Program-made: the position numbers and the translations under genes
Notes under the pieces: model-generated
The model's database searches: none
Seen by the model: only the letters and a program-made list of their open reading frames with translations
Told to the model about the DNA's origin: nothing
Source of the DNA: Streptomyces aurantiogriseus
GTDB lineage: Bacteria > Actinomycetota > Actinomycetes > Streptomycetales > Streptomycetaceae
Reading direction: 5' to 3'
DNA: 64,000 nucleotides
NCBI RefSeq assembly: GCF_014649375.1
Contig: NZ_BMSX01000003.1
Span: 496,001 to 560,000, forward strand
Shown here: in pieces, positions 33,120 to 42,312 of the stretch
How positions within the stretch are numbered: position 1 is the stretch's first letter
Layout of the letters: every line of letters begins with the position of its first letter

Positions 33120-34169
33120 ATGCCCCTGACCGTCCCCGCCTGGGCGGCCCCGGCCCCCGGCGCACCGCTCGAACCCACCGCCATCACCCGGCGCGACATC
33201 GGCGAGCGCGACGTCCTCATCGAGATCGCCCACACCGGCATCTGCCACACCGACCTCCACCAGGTCCGCGCCGACTGGGGGCCCGGCATCTTCCCCATGG
33301 TGCCCGGCCACGAGATCACCGGCACGGTCACCGCCGCGGGCCCCGGCGTACAGCGGTACGCGCTCGGGGACCGGGTGGGCGTCGGCTGCCTGGTCGACTC
33401 CTGCCGCGAGTGCTCCGCCTGCCGCGCCGGGGACGAGCAGTACTGCGCGCGCGGCCACACCGCCACCTACAACTCCCGTGACCGGTACGGCGAGCCCACC
33501 CAGGGCGGCTACAGCACCCACATCGTCGTCGACGAACGCTATGTCGTCCGGATCCCCGACGCCCTGGAACTCGACCGCGCCGCACCCCTGTTGTGCGCCG
33601 GGGTCACCGTGCACGCCCCGCTGGTCCGCCGGGGAGCGGGCGCGGGCACCCGGGTGGCGGTCCTCGGCCTGGGCGGCCTGGGCCATCTGGCGGTGCAGCT
33701 CGCCCACGCCATGGGCGCGGAGGTCACCGTGCTCAGCCGGTCCCCGCACAAGCGGGACGACGCGCTGCGGCTGGGTGCGAAGGCGTTCGCCACCACCTCC
33801 GACCCGTCGGTCCTCGGCGACCTCGCGGGCTCCTTCGACCTGTTGCTCAACACCGTGTCGGCGGGCGTGGACCTCGACGCCTGTCTGCGGCTGCTCGCCG
33901 TGGACGGCACCTTCGTCGGACTCGGCGTGCCCGACGGGCCGAGCGCGTTCGGGTTCTTCTCCCTCATGCTGGGGCGCCGCTCGATCGAGGGCTCGCTGTT
34001 CGGCTCGGTCGCCGAGACCCAGCGCACCCTCGACTTCTGCGCCCGCACCGGCGTCGCCGCCGAGATCGAGACCGTCACCGCCGACCGGATCAACGAGGCG
34101 TTCGACCGGCTGGCGCGGGGCGATGTGCGCTACCGCTTCGTCATCGACGCGGGATCGTTCTCCGCCTGA
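33120..34169 (+). CDS. Zinc-dependent alcohol dehydrogenase (CAD/YahK type)
   Basis: 349 residues, medium-chain dehydrogenase. Catalytic zinc ligands are in HTGICHTDLHQ and PGHEITG; the structural-zinc Cys cluster appears as CRECSACRAGDEQYC; the NADP site is LGLGGLGHLAVQLAHAMGAEVTVLSRS. Such enzymes reduce aromatic aldehydes to alcohols. GriC/GriD homologues in this cluster make 3-amino-4-hydroxybenzaldehyde, so this protein could reduce it to the benzyl alcohol seen in hydroxymethyl-phenoxazinones such as exfoliazone, or detoxify excess aldehyde (inference). ATG with AGAGGAA upstream; last gene of the aspartokinase operon, convergent with the LuxR gene. Confidence 0.9.
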   Translation: MPLTVPAWAAPAPGAPLEPTAITRRDIGERDVLIEIAHTGICHTDLHQVRADWGPGIFPMVPGHEITGTVTAAGPGVQRYALGDRVGVGCLVDSCRECSACRAGDEQYCARGHTATYNSRDRYGEPTQGGYSTHIVVDERYVVRIPDALELDRAAPLLCAGVTVHAPLVRRGAGAGTRVAVLGLGGLGHLAVQLAHAMGAEVTVLSRSPHKRDDALRLGAKAFATTSDPSVLGDLAGSFDLLLNTVSAGVDLDACLRLLAVDGTFVGLGVPDGPSAFGFFSLMLGRRSIEGSLFGSVAETQRTLDFCARTGVAAEIETVTADRINEAFDRLARGDVRYRFVIDAGSFSA

Positions 34170-34182
34170 CCGGTGGGGTGCC

Positions 34183-35319
34183 TCAGGCGTCCTCGACGTC
34201 CTGAGGAGTGGTCAGCGTCGGCCGGTAGTGGTCGATGAACAGCAGACCGACCAGCTCGCCACGCGAGGACACGCCCGTCTTCTCGAAGACGGCCTTGATG
34301 TGGTCGCGCACGGTGTGCGGGGAGAGGAACAGCCGGCCCGCGATCTTCTCGGTCGACAGACCGCGGGCCACGTACTTGGTCACCTCCAGCTCCCGCTCGG
34401 ACAGCTCGTAGGCGTCGGCCACCAGCGGCATCACGTCCGACACCTTCGCCGGTTCGAGGACCACCGCGGTGCCGCCCAGCGAGCCGTCCGCCTGTCGCAT
34501 GCAGGTGGCGTGGCACACCAGCCAGCGGCCGTCGCGCGTACGCAGCCGGATCCGGGCGGTCCCGCGGTCCTGGCGGTGCGCGGACGCGCGCACCTTCGTC
34601 GAGATGCCCTGCACCCAGGCCGGCACCCGCAGCCCCAGCGCGGTGGGCCAGGACGGCCCGTCCGGCAGCTCGTCCAGATAGCGGCGGGCCTCGTCGCTGA
34701 CCGAGACCAGCTCCCCTGCGGGGTCGAACAGCAGCAGCCCCGGCCCGTCCGGCACGCCCATCGCGTACGGCGGCGGTCCGGCCGGCTGCGGCTCGGCATA
34801 CGACCGCAGCCGCCGGGCGAGCGGCGTCACCAGCGACGCGACCAACTCGGTGTCCCGGTCGCCGAACGCCGGCCGGCCGTGCTCCCGGAACAGGCAGACG
34901 GTTCCCTGGGGGCGCCCGCCCACGCGCAGCACCATGCGCAGTTCGTCGTGCAGCCCGCGGGGCACCATGAAGTCCTGGTAGACCGCGCTGAGCCCGGGCC
35001 GGCCGCCGGTCGTGCGGTGCAGCCCGGCCACCGGGACCGGCGCCTGCGCCAGCTCGCTGTACAGATTGACGCTCTCCGCGAACAGCTCCAGCTCCCAGTA
35101 CGCGGCACAGCTCTTCTCGTCGATGTTCTCCGCGTGGATGGGCGCCGTCATGATGCCGGTCTCCGGATCCGTCACCCGCCACACCGCCGCGTCGAACGGC
35201 AGCAGCCGCCGCAGCTGGGCGGAGGCGTCGGCGAACATGCGCAGCGCGTGCGGGGCGTGCTCCACCCGGGCCAGGAGTTCACTGCGCCCGGGACCGGCGG
35301 GGCGGGCGGACTGCGACAT
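34183..35319 (-). CDS. LuxR-family regulator with GAF/PAS-like sensory region
   Basis: 378 residues. The C-terminal LuxR HTH is unmistakable (LSERELEVTKYVARGLSTEKIAGRLFLSPHTVRDHIKAVFEKTG, about residues 305-350, quoted here as landmarks LSERELEV and LSPHTVRDHIKAVF). The N-terminal two thirds look like a GAF domain (FDAAVWRVTDPETG, FREHGRPAFGDRDTELV) and a PAS-like stretch (GLLLFDPAGELVSVSDEARR). No receiver Asp pocket is apparent, so it is not a two-component response regulator; it probably senses a small molecule or redox state. ATG with GGAGGTTTTCCC upstream. Divergent from the BBE-like oxidase and exporter genes, which are likely targets. Confidence 0.85.
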   Translation of the reverse strand: MSQSARPAGPGRSELLARVEHAPHALRMFADASAQLRRLLPFDAAVWRVTDPETGIMTAPIHAENIDEKSCAAYWELELFAESVNLYSELAQAPVPVAGLHRTTGGRPGLSAVYQDFMVPRGLHDELRMVLRVGGRPQGTVCLFREHGRPAFGDRDTELVASLVTPLARRLRSYAEPQPAGPPPYAMGVPDGPGLLLFDPAGELVSVSDEARRYLDELPDGPSWPTALGLRVPAWVQGISTKVRASAHRQDRGTARIRLRTRDGRWLVCHATCMRQADGSLGGTAVVLEPAKVSDVMPLVADAYELSERELEVTKYVARGLSTEKIAGRLFLSPHTVRDHIKAVFEKTGVSSRGELVGLLFIDHYRPTLTTPQDVEDA

Positions 35320-35539
35320 GGGAAAACCTCCGGAACCTCCCGCCGCGTCGCGCGCGGGGGACGGGACAGGGCAGCCGGACCGGCCGGCGGTCCGTGCCGG
35401 GCCGGATGCCCGGCCGATCTCCCGCCAGGGTAGGGCCGCCCGGTCCGGCACCGCTCCCCTCAATTGAGGGATGGAAGGGGCCCCGGCCGCTTCGCAGACT
35501 GCCTCTGCGCGACCACCGACCCCAAGGAAGGCCCCGGAC
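35320..35539. promoter_or_regulatory. Divergent promoter region, LuxR regulator/oxidase operon
   Basis: A 220-base GC-rich gap between divergent genes. It holds CTCAATTGAGGG (35459-35470), which contains the perfect palindrome CTCAATTGAG, about 70 bases before the oxidase start, and TAGGGC near 35430. No convincing -35/-10 pair and no SARP-type heptamer were found. Confidence 0.3.
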
Positions 35540-36940
35540 ATGTCTGTTCCCCACTCCCGCACCGACGACACGGCGGAATCCGGACCGGCCGGTCTCGCGG
35601 CCCGGATCCGCGGCGCGTTGCTCACGCCGGACGACGAGGGCTGGGACGACGAGCTGGCCCCGTTCAACGCCATCGGCGTGCACCGGCCCGACCTGGTCGT
35701 CGCCGCCGAGAACGCGTCCGACATCCAGGAGGCGATACGGTACGCGGCCCGCCACCGGTTGCCCGTCGCCGTCCAGGCCACCGGCCACGGCATCGCCGCG
35801 CCCGCCGACGGGGGCGTGCTGATCAGCACCCGGCGGATGAACGCCGTCGCCGTCGACCCGGTCGCCCGCACCGCCCGCGCCGAGGCCGGCGTGCGCTGGC
35901 ACCAGGTCATCGACGCCGCCGCCGAGCACGGCCTGGCCCCGCTCAACGGCTCCTCCCCGCTGGTCGGCGTCGTCGGCTACACCCTGGGCGGCGGCCTCGG
36001 ACTGCTCGCCCGGCGCTACGGCTACGCCGCCGACCACGTCACCCGTATCCACGTCGTCACCGCCGAAGGAGAGCTGCGTGAGGCGACCGCACACCGGAAC
36101 CCCGACCTTTTCTGGGCGCTGCGCGGCGGCAAGGGCAACTTCGGTGTCGTCACCTCCATCGAGTTCGGCCTCGTGCCCGTCGCCACGCTCTACGGCGGCG
36201 GACTGTTCTTCGCCGCCGATGCCGCGCAGCCGGTGCTGGAGGCCTGGCGCCGCTGGAGCGAGGACCTGCCGGAGGACATGACCTCCTCGCTGGCGCTGCT
36301 CCGGCTGCCCGACGCCCCGTTCATCCCCGAACCGCTGCGCGGCCGGCTCACCGTCCACGTCCGGGTGGCGTTCCTCGGCCCGCCCGAGAACGGCGAGAAG
36401 CTGCTGGCGCCGCTGCGGGCCGTCGCGCCCACCGTGCTCGACACGGTGCGCGAGATGCCGTACACCGAGGTCGGCGAAATCCACATGGACCCGGTGGAGC
36501 CCGTCCCGTACCACGAGCGGTCCATCCTGCTGCGCGGCCTCGACGAGGCGGCCGTGCGGCGGCTGCTGGAGGTCGCGGGCCCCGGCTCGGACTGCCCGGC
36601 GTTCGTCGTGGAACTGCGCCGGCTCGGCGGTGCCGTCGCCCGCCCGGCGCCGGTGCCGAGCGCGGTCGGCAACCGCGACGCCGCCTTCACCCTCACCACC
36701 GTCTCCCCGCCCGCGGGCCCCGACGACCCGGCCCGGGTGGTCCTGACGGCGCTGGAGCCGTGGGGGACCGGACGCGCCTACGTCAACTTCCTCACCGGCC
36801 CCGACGAGGTGGGCGACGCCCGGCGGCTGTACGACCCCGAGACGTACGAGCGGCTCGCCCGGATCAAGCGCCAGTACGACCCGCACCACCTCTTCCGCTT
36901 CACCCACCCCATCGTCCCCGGCGACGCCGACGGCGTCTGA
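35540..36940 (+). CDS. BBE-like FAD-linked oxidase
   Basis: 466 residues. The PCMH FAD-binding domain shows VQATGHGIAAPADGG with the His that normally bears FAD covalently, GVRWHQVIDAAAEHGLAPLNGSS, and GVVGYTLGGGLGLLARRYGYAAD; the Cys of bicovalent members is Tyr/Thr here, so the flavin is probably singly attached. The C-terminal BBE motif YDPHHLFRFTHP is present (residues about 445-456). Family members oxidise alcohols, amines or phenols with O2. No signal peptide. ATG with AAGGAAGG upstream; followed after 21 bases by the MFS exporter. Possible roles are oxidation of a benzyl alcohol or a ring closure (inference). Confidence 0.87.
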   Translation: MSVPHSRTDDTAESGPAGLAARIRGALLTPDDEGWDDELAPFNAIGVHRPDLVVAAENASDIQEAIRYAARHRLPVAVQATGHGIAAPADGGVLISTRRMNAVAVDPVARTARAEAGVRWHQVIDAAAEHGLAPLNGSSPLVGVVGYTLGGGLGLLARRYGYAADHVTRIHVVTAEGELREATAHRNPDLFWALRGGKGNFGVVTSIEFGLVPVATLYGGGLFFAADAAQPVLEAWRRWSEDLPEDMTSSLALLRLPDAPFIPEPLRGRLTVHVRVAFLGPPENGEKLLAPLRAVAPTVLDTVREMPYTEVGEIHMDPVEPVPYHERSILLRGLDEAAVRRLLEVAGPGSDCPAFVVELRRLGGAVARPAPVPSAVGNRDAAFTLTTVSPPAGPDDPARVVLTALEPWGTGRAYVNFLTGPDEVGDARRLYDPETYERLARIKRQYDPHHLFRFTHPIVPGDADGV

Positions 36941-36961
36941 CCGGACGGAACGGAGACCGTC

Positions 36962-38368
36962 ATGACCACCGAGAACCCCACGGCGCAGGCCCTGCCGGCC
37001 GCGCCGCCCGGCCCCGCCCTCGGCGCGCGCTCCACCGGGCTGCGCCTGGGCGCCCTGTTCGGACCGGCCATCTTCGGCGTGACCGCGGCCGGTGTCGCCC
37101 TGCCCGACGTGGCGCGCGACCTGGAGGCCAGCCCCTCGGCCGCGGCCTGGGTGCTCACCGCCCACGCCCTCGCTCTCGGCATCGGCACCGCCCTGGCCGG
37201 CCGGGTGGCCGACTCCCGCGGCATCCGGTTCATCCTCTTCGCCGGCGGACTGGTGCTGGCGGCAGGTGCCGTGGTCTGCCTCGTCGCCCAGGACATCGGC
37301 ACCCTGGTCGCCGGCCGGTTCCTGCTCGCCGCCGGATCCGGCGCCATGTCCTCCGCGGCGCTCGCCCTCGCCGCCTCCTCCGCGCCCGACCACCGGCCCC
37401 GGATCCTGGCGATCTTCGGCGCCACGATGTCGGTCTTCTCGGCCGGCGCCACCCTGGCCGGCGGTGTGGTCACCGAGTGGCTCACCTGGCGGCTCACCGT
37501 GATCCTGCCGGTGCTCTCGCTGCTGGCGCTGCCCCTGGTGCTGCGCCAGGCCGCGGCCCGGCCCGGATCCGGCCGCTCGATCGACCTGTGGGGCGCGCTG
37601 CTGCTCACCGTGACCGCGGCGTCCTTCCTCATCCTCATCCAGTCCTCCGCGCTGTCGCTCTCGGCGGTCGCCGTCACCGTCACCGCCGTGCTGCTGGTGC
37701 TGGCCGGGGCAGGGCTGGTCGCCCGGACCCTGCGGAAGCCCGAGAGCTTCGTGCCGCGCGCCATCGCGGGCGACTCCGTCTTCGTACGGGCCGCGATCAC
37801 CGGGGTCGGCGTGTACGCGGGTCTGTTCGGCACGATGTACGCCGTACCGCAGCTGCTGGTGCGCGAGCACGGCTGGAGCGTGCTGTCGATCGGCCTGTGG
37901 CTGCTGCCCGGCGCCGTGATCGGCGCGGTGCTCTCCCGGTACGCCAGCACCATGGGCGGCCCGGCGGGCGTGCTGCTCACGGTGACCGCGTTCGTGTGCG
38001 CCGTGCTGCTCGCCCTGGTGTCGTTCACCGACGGCGGTCCCGCGTTGATCATCGCCGGCGCGTCGCTGGGCTTCGCGGCCTTCGCCGTCACCCAGGTCGT
38101 CGCCACCGGCCTGCTCTCGGCACGCATCGCGCCCCAGCAGCGGGGCGGCGCCGTGGCCCTGCTGAACCTGACGTTCTTCGTCGGCGGCGGTGTCGGCTCC
38201 GCGGTCGCGGGCGCCCTCGCCAAGTCGATGGACCTGACCGACGTGATCGGTGTCGTCGCGGCCTTCCCGCTGCTCGGCACGGTCTTCGCGCTGACCCTGC
38301 CGCGCCCGGCCGCGGCCCCCGGAGCAGGCGGCCCGCAGAAGGGCGGCCCGCGGGGCGCTGCCCGATAG
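36962..38368 (+). CDS. MFS efflux transporter
   Basis: 468 residues with about 12-14 predicted membrane helices, beginning LGALFGPAIFGVTAAGVALPDV, and an A-type motif region LAGRVADSRGIRFILFAGG (residues 78-96). The layout is that of drug:H+ antiporters used for self-resistance. It probably exports the cluster product or an intermediate. The last bases of the gene contain the first of three 11-bp-spaced heptamers that form a SARP-box-like element before griC. Confidence 0.88.
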   Translation: MTTENPTAQALPAAPPGPALGARSTGLRLGALFGPAIFGVTAAGVALPDVARDLEASPSAAAWVLTAHALALGIGTALAGRVADSRGIRFILFAGGLVLAAGAVVCLVAQDIGTLVAGRFLLAAGSGAMSSAALALAASSAPDHRPRILAIFGATMSVFSAGATLAGGVVTEWLTWRLTVILPVLSLLALPLVLRQAAARPGSGRSIDLWGALLLTVTAASFLILIQSSALSLSAVAVTVTAVLLVLAGAGLVARTLRKPESFVPRAIAGDSVFVRAAITGVGVYAGLFGTMYAVPQLLVREHGWSVLSIGLWLLPGAVIGAVLSRYASTMGGPAGVLLTVTAFVCAVLLALVSFTDGGPALIIAGASLGFAAFAVTQVVATGLLSARIAPQQRGGAVALLNLTFFVGGGVGSAVAGALAKSMDLTDVIGVVAAFPLLGTVFALTLPRPAAAPGAGGPQKGGPRGAAR

Positions 38369-38391
38369 CCCGCCGATACGGGAGCGATACA
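38363..38391 (+). promoter_or_regulatory. SARP box of the griC-griD-griE-griF operon
   Basis: Three direct heptamers CGATAGC (38363-38369), CGATACG (38374-38380) and CGATACA (38385-38391), starts exactly 11 bp apart, with TACGCA (38398-38403) following at the spacing where SARP-activated promoters place the -10. The first repeat overlaps the MFS stop codon. Strongest SARP element in the window. Confidence 0.65.
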
Positions 38392-38445
38392 CGGTCGTAC
38401 GCACGATGGGCTCCGCCGATCAACCGCTGAGAGAGGTGGGGCAGC

Positions 38446-39492
38446 GTGACGTCCGATTTCGACAGCCACGTGCGCGCGACCGTGGCGTGGCACTTCGACC
38501 CCGACACGGGCTCGCCGTTCTGGCTCGGCAAGCGCGCGGCACTGGACTTCGACCCGGTCCGCGAGGTGCGGACGGCCGCGGACCTCGCCCGGTTCCCCGA
38601 CGTCAGCGAGGAGTTGCGCACGGTCCCGGTGGCCGATCTGATCCCCCGGGGCCTGCGCGACAAGCCGTTCCGGGTGTACGAGTCGGGCGGCACCACCGGC
38701 GCCCCCAAGCGGATCGTCGACGCCGAGGCCCGCGGCCGGATGCTGCTGTGGGCCCGGGAGCGGCTGACGGAACTCGGCGTCCCGGCGGCCGGTGACTGGC
38801 TGCACCTGGGGCCCAGCGGACCGCACGTGGTCGGGTCCGACGTGGCCCGGCACGCCGCGATGGGCGGCGGCCTCTTCCACACCGTCGACTTCGACCCCCG
38901 CTGGGTCAAGCGGCTCGTGGGCAACGGGCGCGGCGACCTCGCCGACGAGTACATCGGCCATCTGCTGGACCAGGCCGAGACCGTGCTGCGCAGCCAGGAC
39001 ATCAGCGTCCTGAACACCACGCCGCCGGTCCTGGAGGCCATCTGTGCCCGGCCGGATCTGTACGAACTCGTCCGCGGCCAGGTCAAAGCGGTCATCTGGG
39101 GCGGCATGTCGGCGGGTCAGGAGACCGTCCGGCTGCTGGAGGAGGAGTTCTTCCCCCAGGCCACCGTGGCCGGTGTCTACGGCAACAGCCTGATGGGAGT
39201 GGCGCCGCAACGGCCCGCGCACCCCGGCGACTCCCACCGCTGCGTCTTCCAGGCCCACCCCGCCACCACGCGCGTCCAGCTCGTCGACGACGACGGCCGC
39301 GAGGTCGCCTACGGAGAGCGGGGCCGGGTCCTGCTCCACCTGGTCACCGACGAGATGTTCCTGCCCAACGTCCTCGAACGGGACACCGCGATCCGTGTCC
39401 CGCCCGCGCCGGGCGCCACGACGGACGGGATCGCCGACATCCGGACGGTCCGCTCGATGGGGCAGGCCCGGATCGTCGAAGGTGTCTACTGA
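38446..39492 (+). CDS. griC: GriC-like aryl carboxylate reductase, acyl-activating component (LuxE-like)
   Basis: 348 residues, LuxE/acyl-protein-synthetase-like ANL domain: VYESGGTTGAPKRIVD (P-loop, about residues 80-95), HLGPSGPHVVG, VKAVIWGGMSAGQETV, VYGNSLMG. In S. griseus GriC and GriD together reduce 3-amino-4-hydroxybenzoate to the aldehyde that enters grixazone. The adjacent GriD homologue, joined by a TGATG stop-start, makes the assignment secure. GTG start with GAGAGGTGGGG upstream; the promoter region carries the three SARP heptamers. Confidence 0.9.
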   Translation: MTSDFDSHVRATVAWHFDPDTGSPFWLGKRAALDFDPVREVRTAADLARFPDVSEELRTVPVADLIPRGLRDKPFRVYESGGTTGAPKRIVDAEARGRMLLWARERLTELGVPAAGDWLHLGPSGPHVVGSDVARHAAMGGGLFHTVDFDPRWVKRLVGNGRGDLADEYIGHLLDQAETVLRSQDISVLNTTPPVLEAICARPDLYELVRGQVKAVIWGGMSAGQETVRLLEEEFFPQATVAGVYGNSLMGVAPQRPAHPGDSHRCVFQAHPATTRVQLVDDDGREVAYGERGRVLLHLVTDEMFLPNVLERDTAIRVPPAPGATTDGIADIRTVRSMGQARIVEGVY

Positions 39493-40907
39493 TGGCCTCA
39501 CCGGCGCCCGTCGCCGTCGACCCGATGATCGCCGGCCGGACCGTGCACAGCGCCGACCGCGTCCCGCTGACCGGTGTGCTCGGCGAACCGCTCGCCGACA
39601 TCGGGCAGGCGCCCCGGCTGCTGGCCGTCTCCGCGCTGCGCGAACTGCGCAAGCACGCCGACGGCACACCCCCCGGCGCCGAGGTCTTCCGCCGTGCCGC
39701 CGACCTGTTCGCCGACGCCGAGCTGGACGGCGAGAGCCCCGAGGACTACGTTCGCCGGGTCACCCTCGGCGCCGGGCTGACCACCACCACGGTCCGCCTC
39801 GCCACGGCCGAACTCACCGCCGAGATGCGGGACTTCGCCGCAGTCGCCGACGCCGAGCTGCCTGGCACGGACTTCGGCCCCGGCAACCGCACCCGGTGGG
39901 TGCCCCGCGGCCGGCTGTTCGCCGCCGTGCTCGCCAGCAACCACCCCACGCCCAGCAGCTCCTGGCTCCAGGCCTTGTTCCACGGGTACAGCGTGCTCGT
40001 CCGACCCGGCGGCCGGGACCCGTTCACCCCGCGCCGCCTCATCGCGGCCCTGCTGCACGCCGGGCTCGACCCGCACCGCGTCGCCTTCCTGCCCTCCCCG
40101 CACACCGTGGGCGAGTTCCTGCTCAAGGAGGCCGACCGGGGCATCGTGTACGGCGGTGACCGCGCGGTCGCCGCGTGGCAGGACCATGAGACGGTCGCCG
40201 CGCGCGGCCCCGGCCGGGCCAAGGCCCTCGTCGACGTCGTACCCGACGACACGGTCCTGGACCATCTCGCCGAGTACGCGGCCTTCGACGGCGGCACCCG
40301 CTGCACCAACCTCTCCGCCGTGCTCACCACCGGACCGGTCGACGAACTCGCCGACCGGCTCGCCCACCGGCTGAGCGCGCTGCCGGTGCTGCCCGCCACC
40401 GACCCGAAGGCGTCGCTGCTGGTCCTGGAGCGCAGCCGGGCCGACCAGCTGGAACAGACGCTGACCGTGCTGCGCGAGACCCTGACCGACCACTCCGCCC
40501 GGCTCGATCTGCACGACCCGTTCGTCCGGCTCGACGACGGATCGTTCCAGCCCCGGCCGCTGGTGCTGTCGGCCGACCGGGCCGACCACCCCGCGCTGGG
40601 CACCGAACTGCCCTTCCCGTTCGTCGTGGTGGCTCCCTGGCAGGAGCGGGACGGCATCGCACCGCTGAGCCGCTCCCTCGTGCTCAACCTGCTCACCGAC
40701 CGCGACGACCTCGTCGACCGGGCAGTGCTGGAACCCGGCATCCGCAAGATCACCACCGGAACGGTGCTGCCGTGGAACGTCCCGCACGGCATCCCCCACG
40801 ACGGCAGCTACACCCAGTTCCTGCTGGAGCCGAAGGGGATCGTCGGCGACGGCCGCCTCGGCAGGTCCGTCCGTGACAACCGAGGAGACAGTGATGAAAC
40901 GACGTGA
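39492..40907 (+). CDS. griD: GriD-like aryl carboxylate reductase, acyl reductase component (LuxC-like)
   Basis: 471 residues of the LuxC acyl-CoA-reductase family (aldehyde-dehydrogenase fold). The probable nucleophile is the Cys in GGTRCTNLSAVL (about residue 276); NAD(P)-fold markers are LFAAVLASNHPTPSSSW and FHGYSVLVRPGGRDPFTPR. It should accept the aryl group activated by GriC and reduce it with NADPH to 3-amino-4-hydroxybenzaldehyde. The C-terminus (PWNVPHGIPHDGSYTQFLLEPKG) is conserved in the grixazone-type enzymes as far as I recall. Overlaps griC by one base and griE by 14 bases. Confidence 0.9.
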   Translation: MASPAPVAVDPMIAGRTVHSADRVPLTGVLGEPLADIGQAPRLLAVSALRELRKHADGTPPGAEVFRRAADLFADAELDGESPEDYVRRVTLGAGLTTTTVRLATAELTAEMRDFAAVADAELPGTDFGPGNRTRWVPRGRLFAAVLASNHPTPSSSWLQALFHGYSVLVRPGGRDPFTPRRLIAALLHAGLDPHRVAFLPSPHTVGEFLLKEADRGIVYGGDRAVAAWQDHETVAARGPGRAKALVDVVPDDTVLDHLAEYAAFDGGTRCTNLSAVLTTGPVDELADRLAHRLSALPVLPATDPKASLLVLERSRADQLEQTLTVLRETLTDHSARLDLHDPFVRLDDGSFQPRPLVLSADRADHPALGTELPFPFVVVAPWQERDGIAPLSRSLVLNLLTDRDDLVDRAVLEPGIRKITTGTVLPWNVPHGIPHDGSYTQFLLEPKGIVGDGRLGRSVRDNRGDSDETT

Positions 40908-41265
40908 AGTGATCGCCGGGGTCGCCGCGGTGGCCGCCGCCGGCGCGATACCCGCCGTGGCCGGCTACCAGGGCGCGTCCGCCGGCACCGCCGACGCGCA
41001 CCCCGCGGCCCACGCGGCCGGTGAGGTGCACACCGAGCGCTACCAGGGCCGCACCATCCGGGTCGCCGACCACGGCGGCGCCCCCGTCGTCACCATCGAC
41101 GGCCGGGAACTGCACCTGATGCGTCTGGGCGAGGGCGCCTACCTGAGCGCCCTGTGCCACTACGAACTGTCCGCCACCCCGCTCCAGGCCGCCCGCCGCG
41201 CGGTGCAGGAACTGCGCGGCGCCCAGCTGCTACCGCTCGGGCACTCCGGCACCCACCAGGCATGA
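40894..41265 (+). CDS. griE: GriE/MelC1-like copper chaperone
   Basis: 123 residues. A Tat-type start ([17 protein letters not shown]) precedes a short domain ending in [33 protein letters not shown] and [12 protein letters not shown], the pattern of MelC1 tyrosinase cofactors. These load copper onto the partner tyrosinase-type enzyme and help its export. The griF homologue follows 23 bases later. ATG with GAGGAG upstream, inside the end of griD. Confidence 0.9.
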   Translation: MKRREVIAGVAAVAAAGAIPAVAGYQGASAGTADAHPAAHAAGEVHTERYQGRTIRVADHGGAPVVTIDGRELHLMRLGEGAYLSALCHYELSATPLQAARRAVQELRGAQLLPLGHSGTHQA

Positions 41266-41288
41266 GCGAGGGAACCGAGGAGGCCCCC

Positions 41289-42209
41289 ATGACCCCGTAC
41301 ATACGCAAGAACCACCTCGACATGACGGCCGAGGAGAAGCGCCGGTTCGTCAACGCGGTGCTGGAGATCAAACGCCGGGGCGTCTACGACCGGCTGGTCG
41401 ACCTGCACATCAGAGTCAACTCCACCGACTACCTGGACAAGGACACCGGCAAACGGCTCGGGCACATCAACCCCGGTCTGCTGCCCTGGCACCGCCAGTA
41501 CATCCTGGTCTTCGAGCGGGAGCTGCGGAAGGTCGACCCCAGGGTCACCCTGCCGTACTGGGACTGGACCACGGACCAGGGCGAGGACTCGCCGCTGTGG
41601 GCCGACGACTTCATGGGCGGCAACGGACGCCCCGGCGACCGCCAGGTCATGACCGGCCCGTTCGCCCGCGTCAACGGCTTCAGGCTGAACGTCAGCGTGG
41701 TGCCGGTCGGTGAGGAGCACCCCTCGCTCAACGGCCACTACACCCAGGACGACCGGGACTTCCTGGTACGGGACTTCGGCACGATCGCCCCGCTGCCCAC
41801 GGCCAAGGAACTGGAGGACACCCTCGCCCTCCCGGTCTACGACTGTCCGCCGTGGAACTACACCAGCGGCCACACTCCGCCGTACGAGAGCTTCCGCAAC
41901 CACCTCGAGGGCTACGCCAAGTTCGAGTGGGAGCCCAACTTCGGCAAGCTGCACGGGGCCGGGCACTCCTGGGTCGGCGGTCACATGGTCTACATCGGCT
42001 CGCCCAACGACCCGGTGTTCTTCCTGCACCACTGCTTCATCGACAAGATCTGGTCCCTGTGGATGGAGCGCCATCCCGACGTGCCGCACTACCTCCCGGT
42101 GGAGGACACCACCGACGTGCCCGGTCTGCACACCCCGCTGGGCCCCTGGCACACAATGACCCCGGCCACCCTGCTTGATCACACCTGCTGGTACCGCTAC
42201 GACAACTGA
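41289..42209 (+). CDS. griF: GriF-like o-aminophenol oxidase (tyrosinase family)
   Basis: 306 residues, type-3 copper protein. CuA ligands come from DLHIRVNS and [19 protein letters not shown] follows; CuB ligands are in [12 protein letters not shown] and [16 protein letters not shown]. Size and copper motifs match MelC2/GriF. GriF of S. griseus oxidises o-aminophenols to o-quinone imines that couple to the phenoxazinone of grixazone. Together with GriE, GriC and GriD it makes a complete grixazone-type chromophore module. ATG with GAGGAGG upstream. A strong hairpin terminator follows the stop. Confidence 0.92.
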   Translation: MTPYIRKNHLDMTAEEKRRFVNAVLEIKRRGVYDRLVDLHIRVNSTDYLDKDTGKRLGHINPGLLPWHRQYILVFERELRKVDPRVTLPYWDWTTDQGEDSPLWADDFMGGNGRPGDRQVMTGPFARVNGFRLNVSVVPVGEEHPSLNGHYTQDDRDFLVRDFGTIAPLPTAKELEDTLALPVYDCPPWNYTSGHTPPYESFRNHLEGYAKFEWEPNFGKLHGAGHSWVGGHMVYIGSPNDPVFFLHHCFIDKIWSLWMERHPDVPHYLPVEDTTDVPGLHTPLGPWHTMTPATLLDHTCWYRYDN

Positions 42210-42227
42210 GCCGTGACCGGAGCGTGC

Positions 42228-42250
42228 GGGGCGGCACCGGGTGCCGCCCC
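42228..42250 (+). terminator. Terminator of the griCDEF operon
   Basis: GGGGCGGCAC (42228-42237) pairs perfectly with GTGCCGCCCC (42241-42250) around a 3-base loop, 19 bases after the griF stop. No T tract. Confidence 0.75.
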
Positions 42251-42312
42251 CACCTGACGAAGTGACCGGCGGTTCGTTGCCGCCCCCCTCGCCGCACGCA
42301 AGGCTCGTGCCC

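Noticed and set aside
35279..38404. A 1041-codon open frame on the minus strand
   Set aside because: It is antisense to the BBE-like oxidase and MFS genes, is very Gly/Arg/Gln-rich with no motif, and arises from GC-rich third positions.
36778..39669. A 963-codon minus-strand frame
   Set aside because: Shadow of the MFS transporter and griC genes; Arg/Ala/Ser-rich with no domain.
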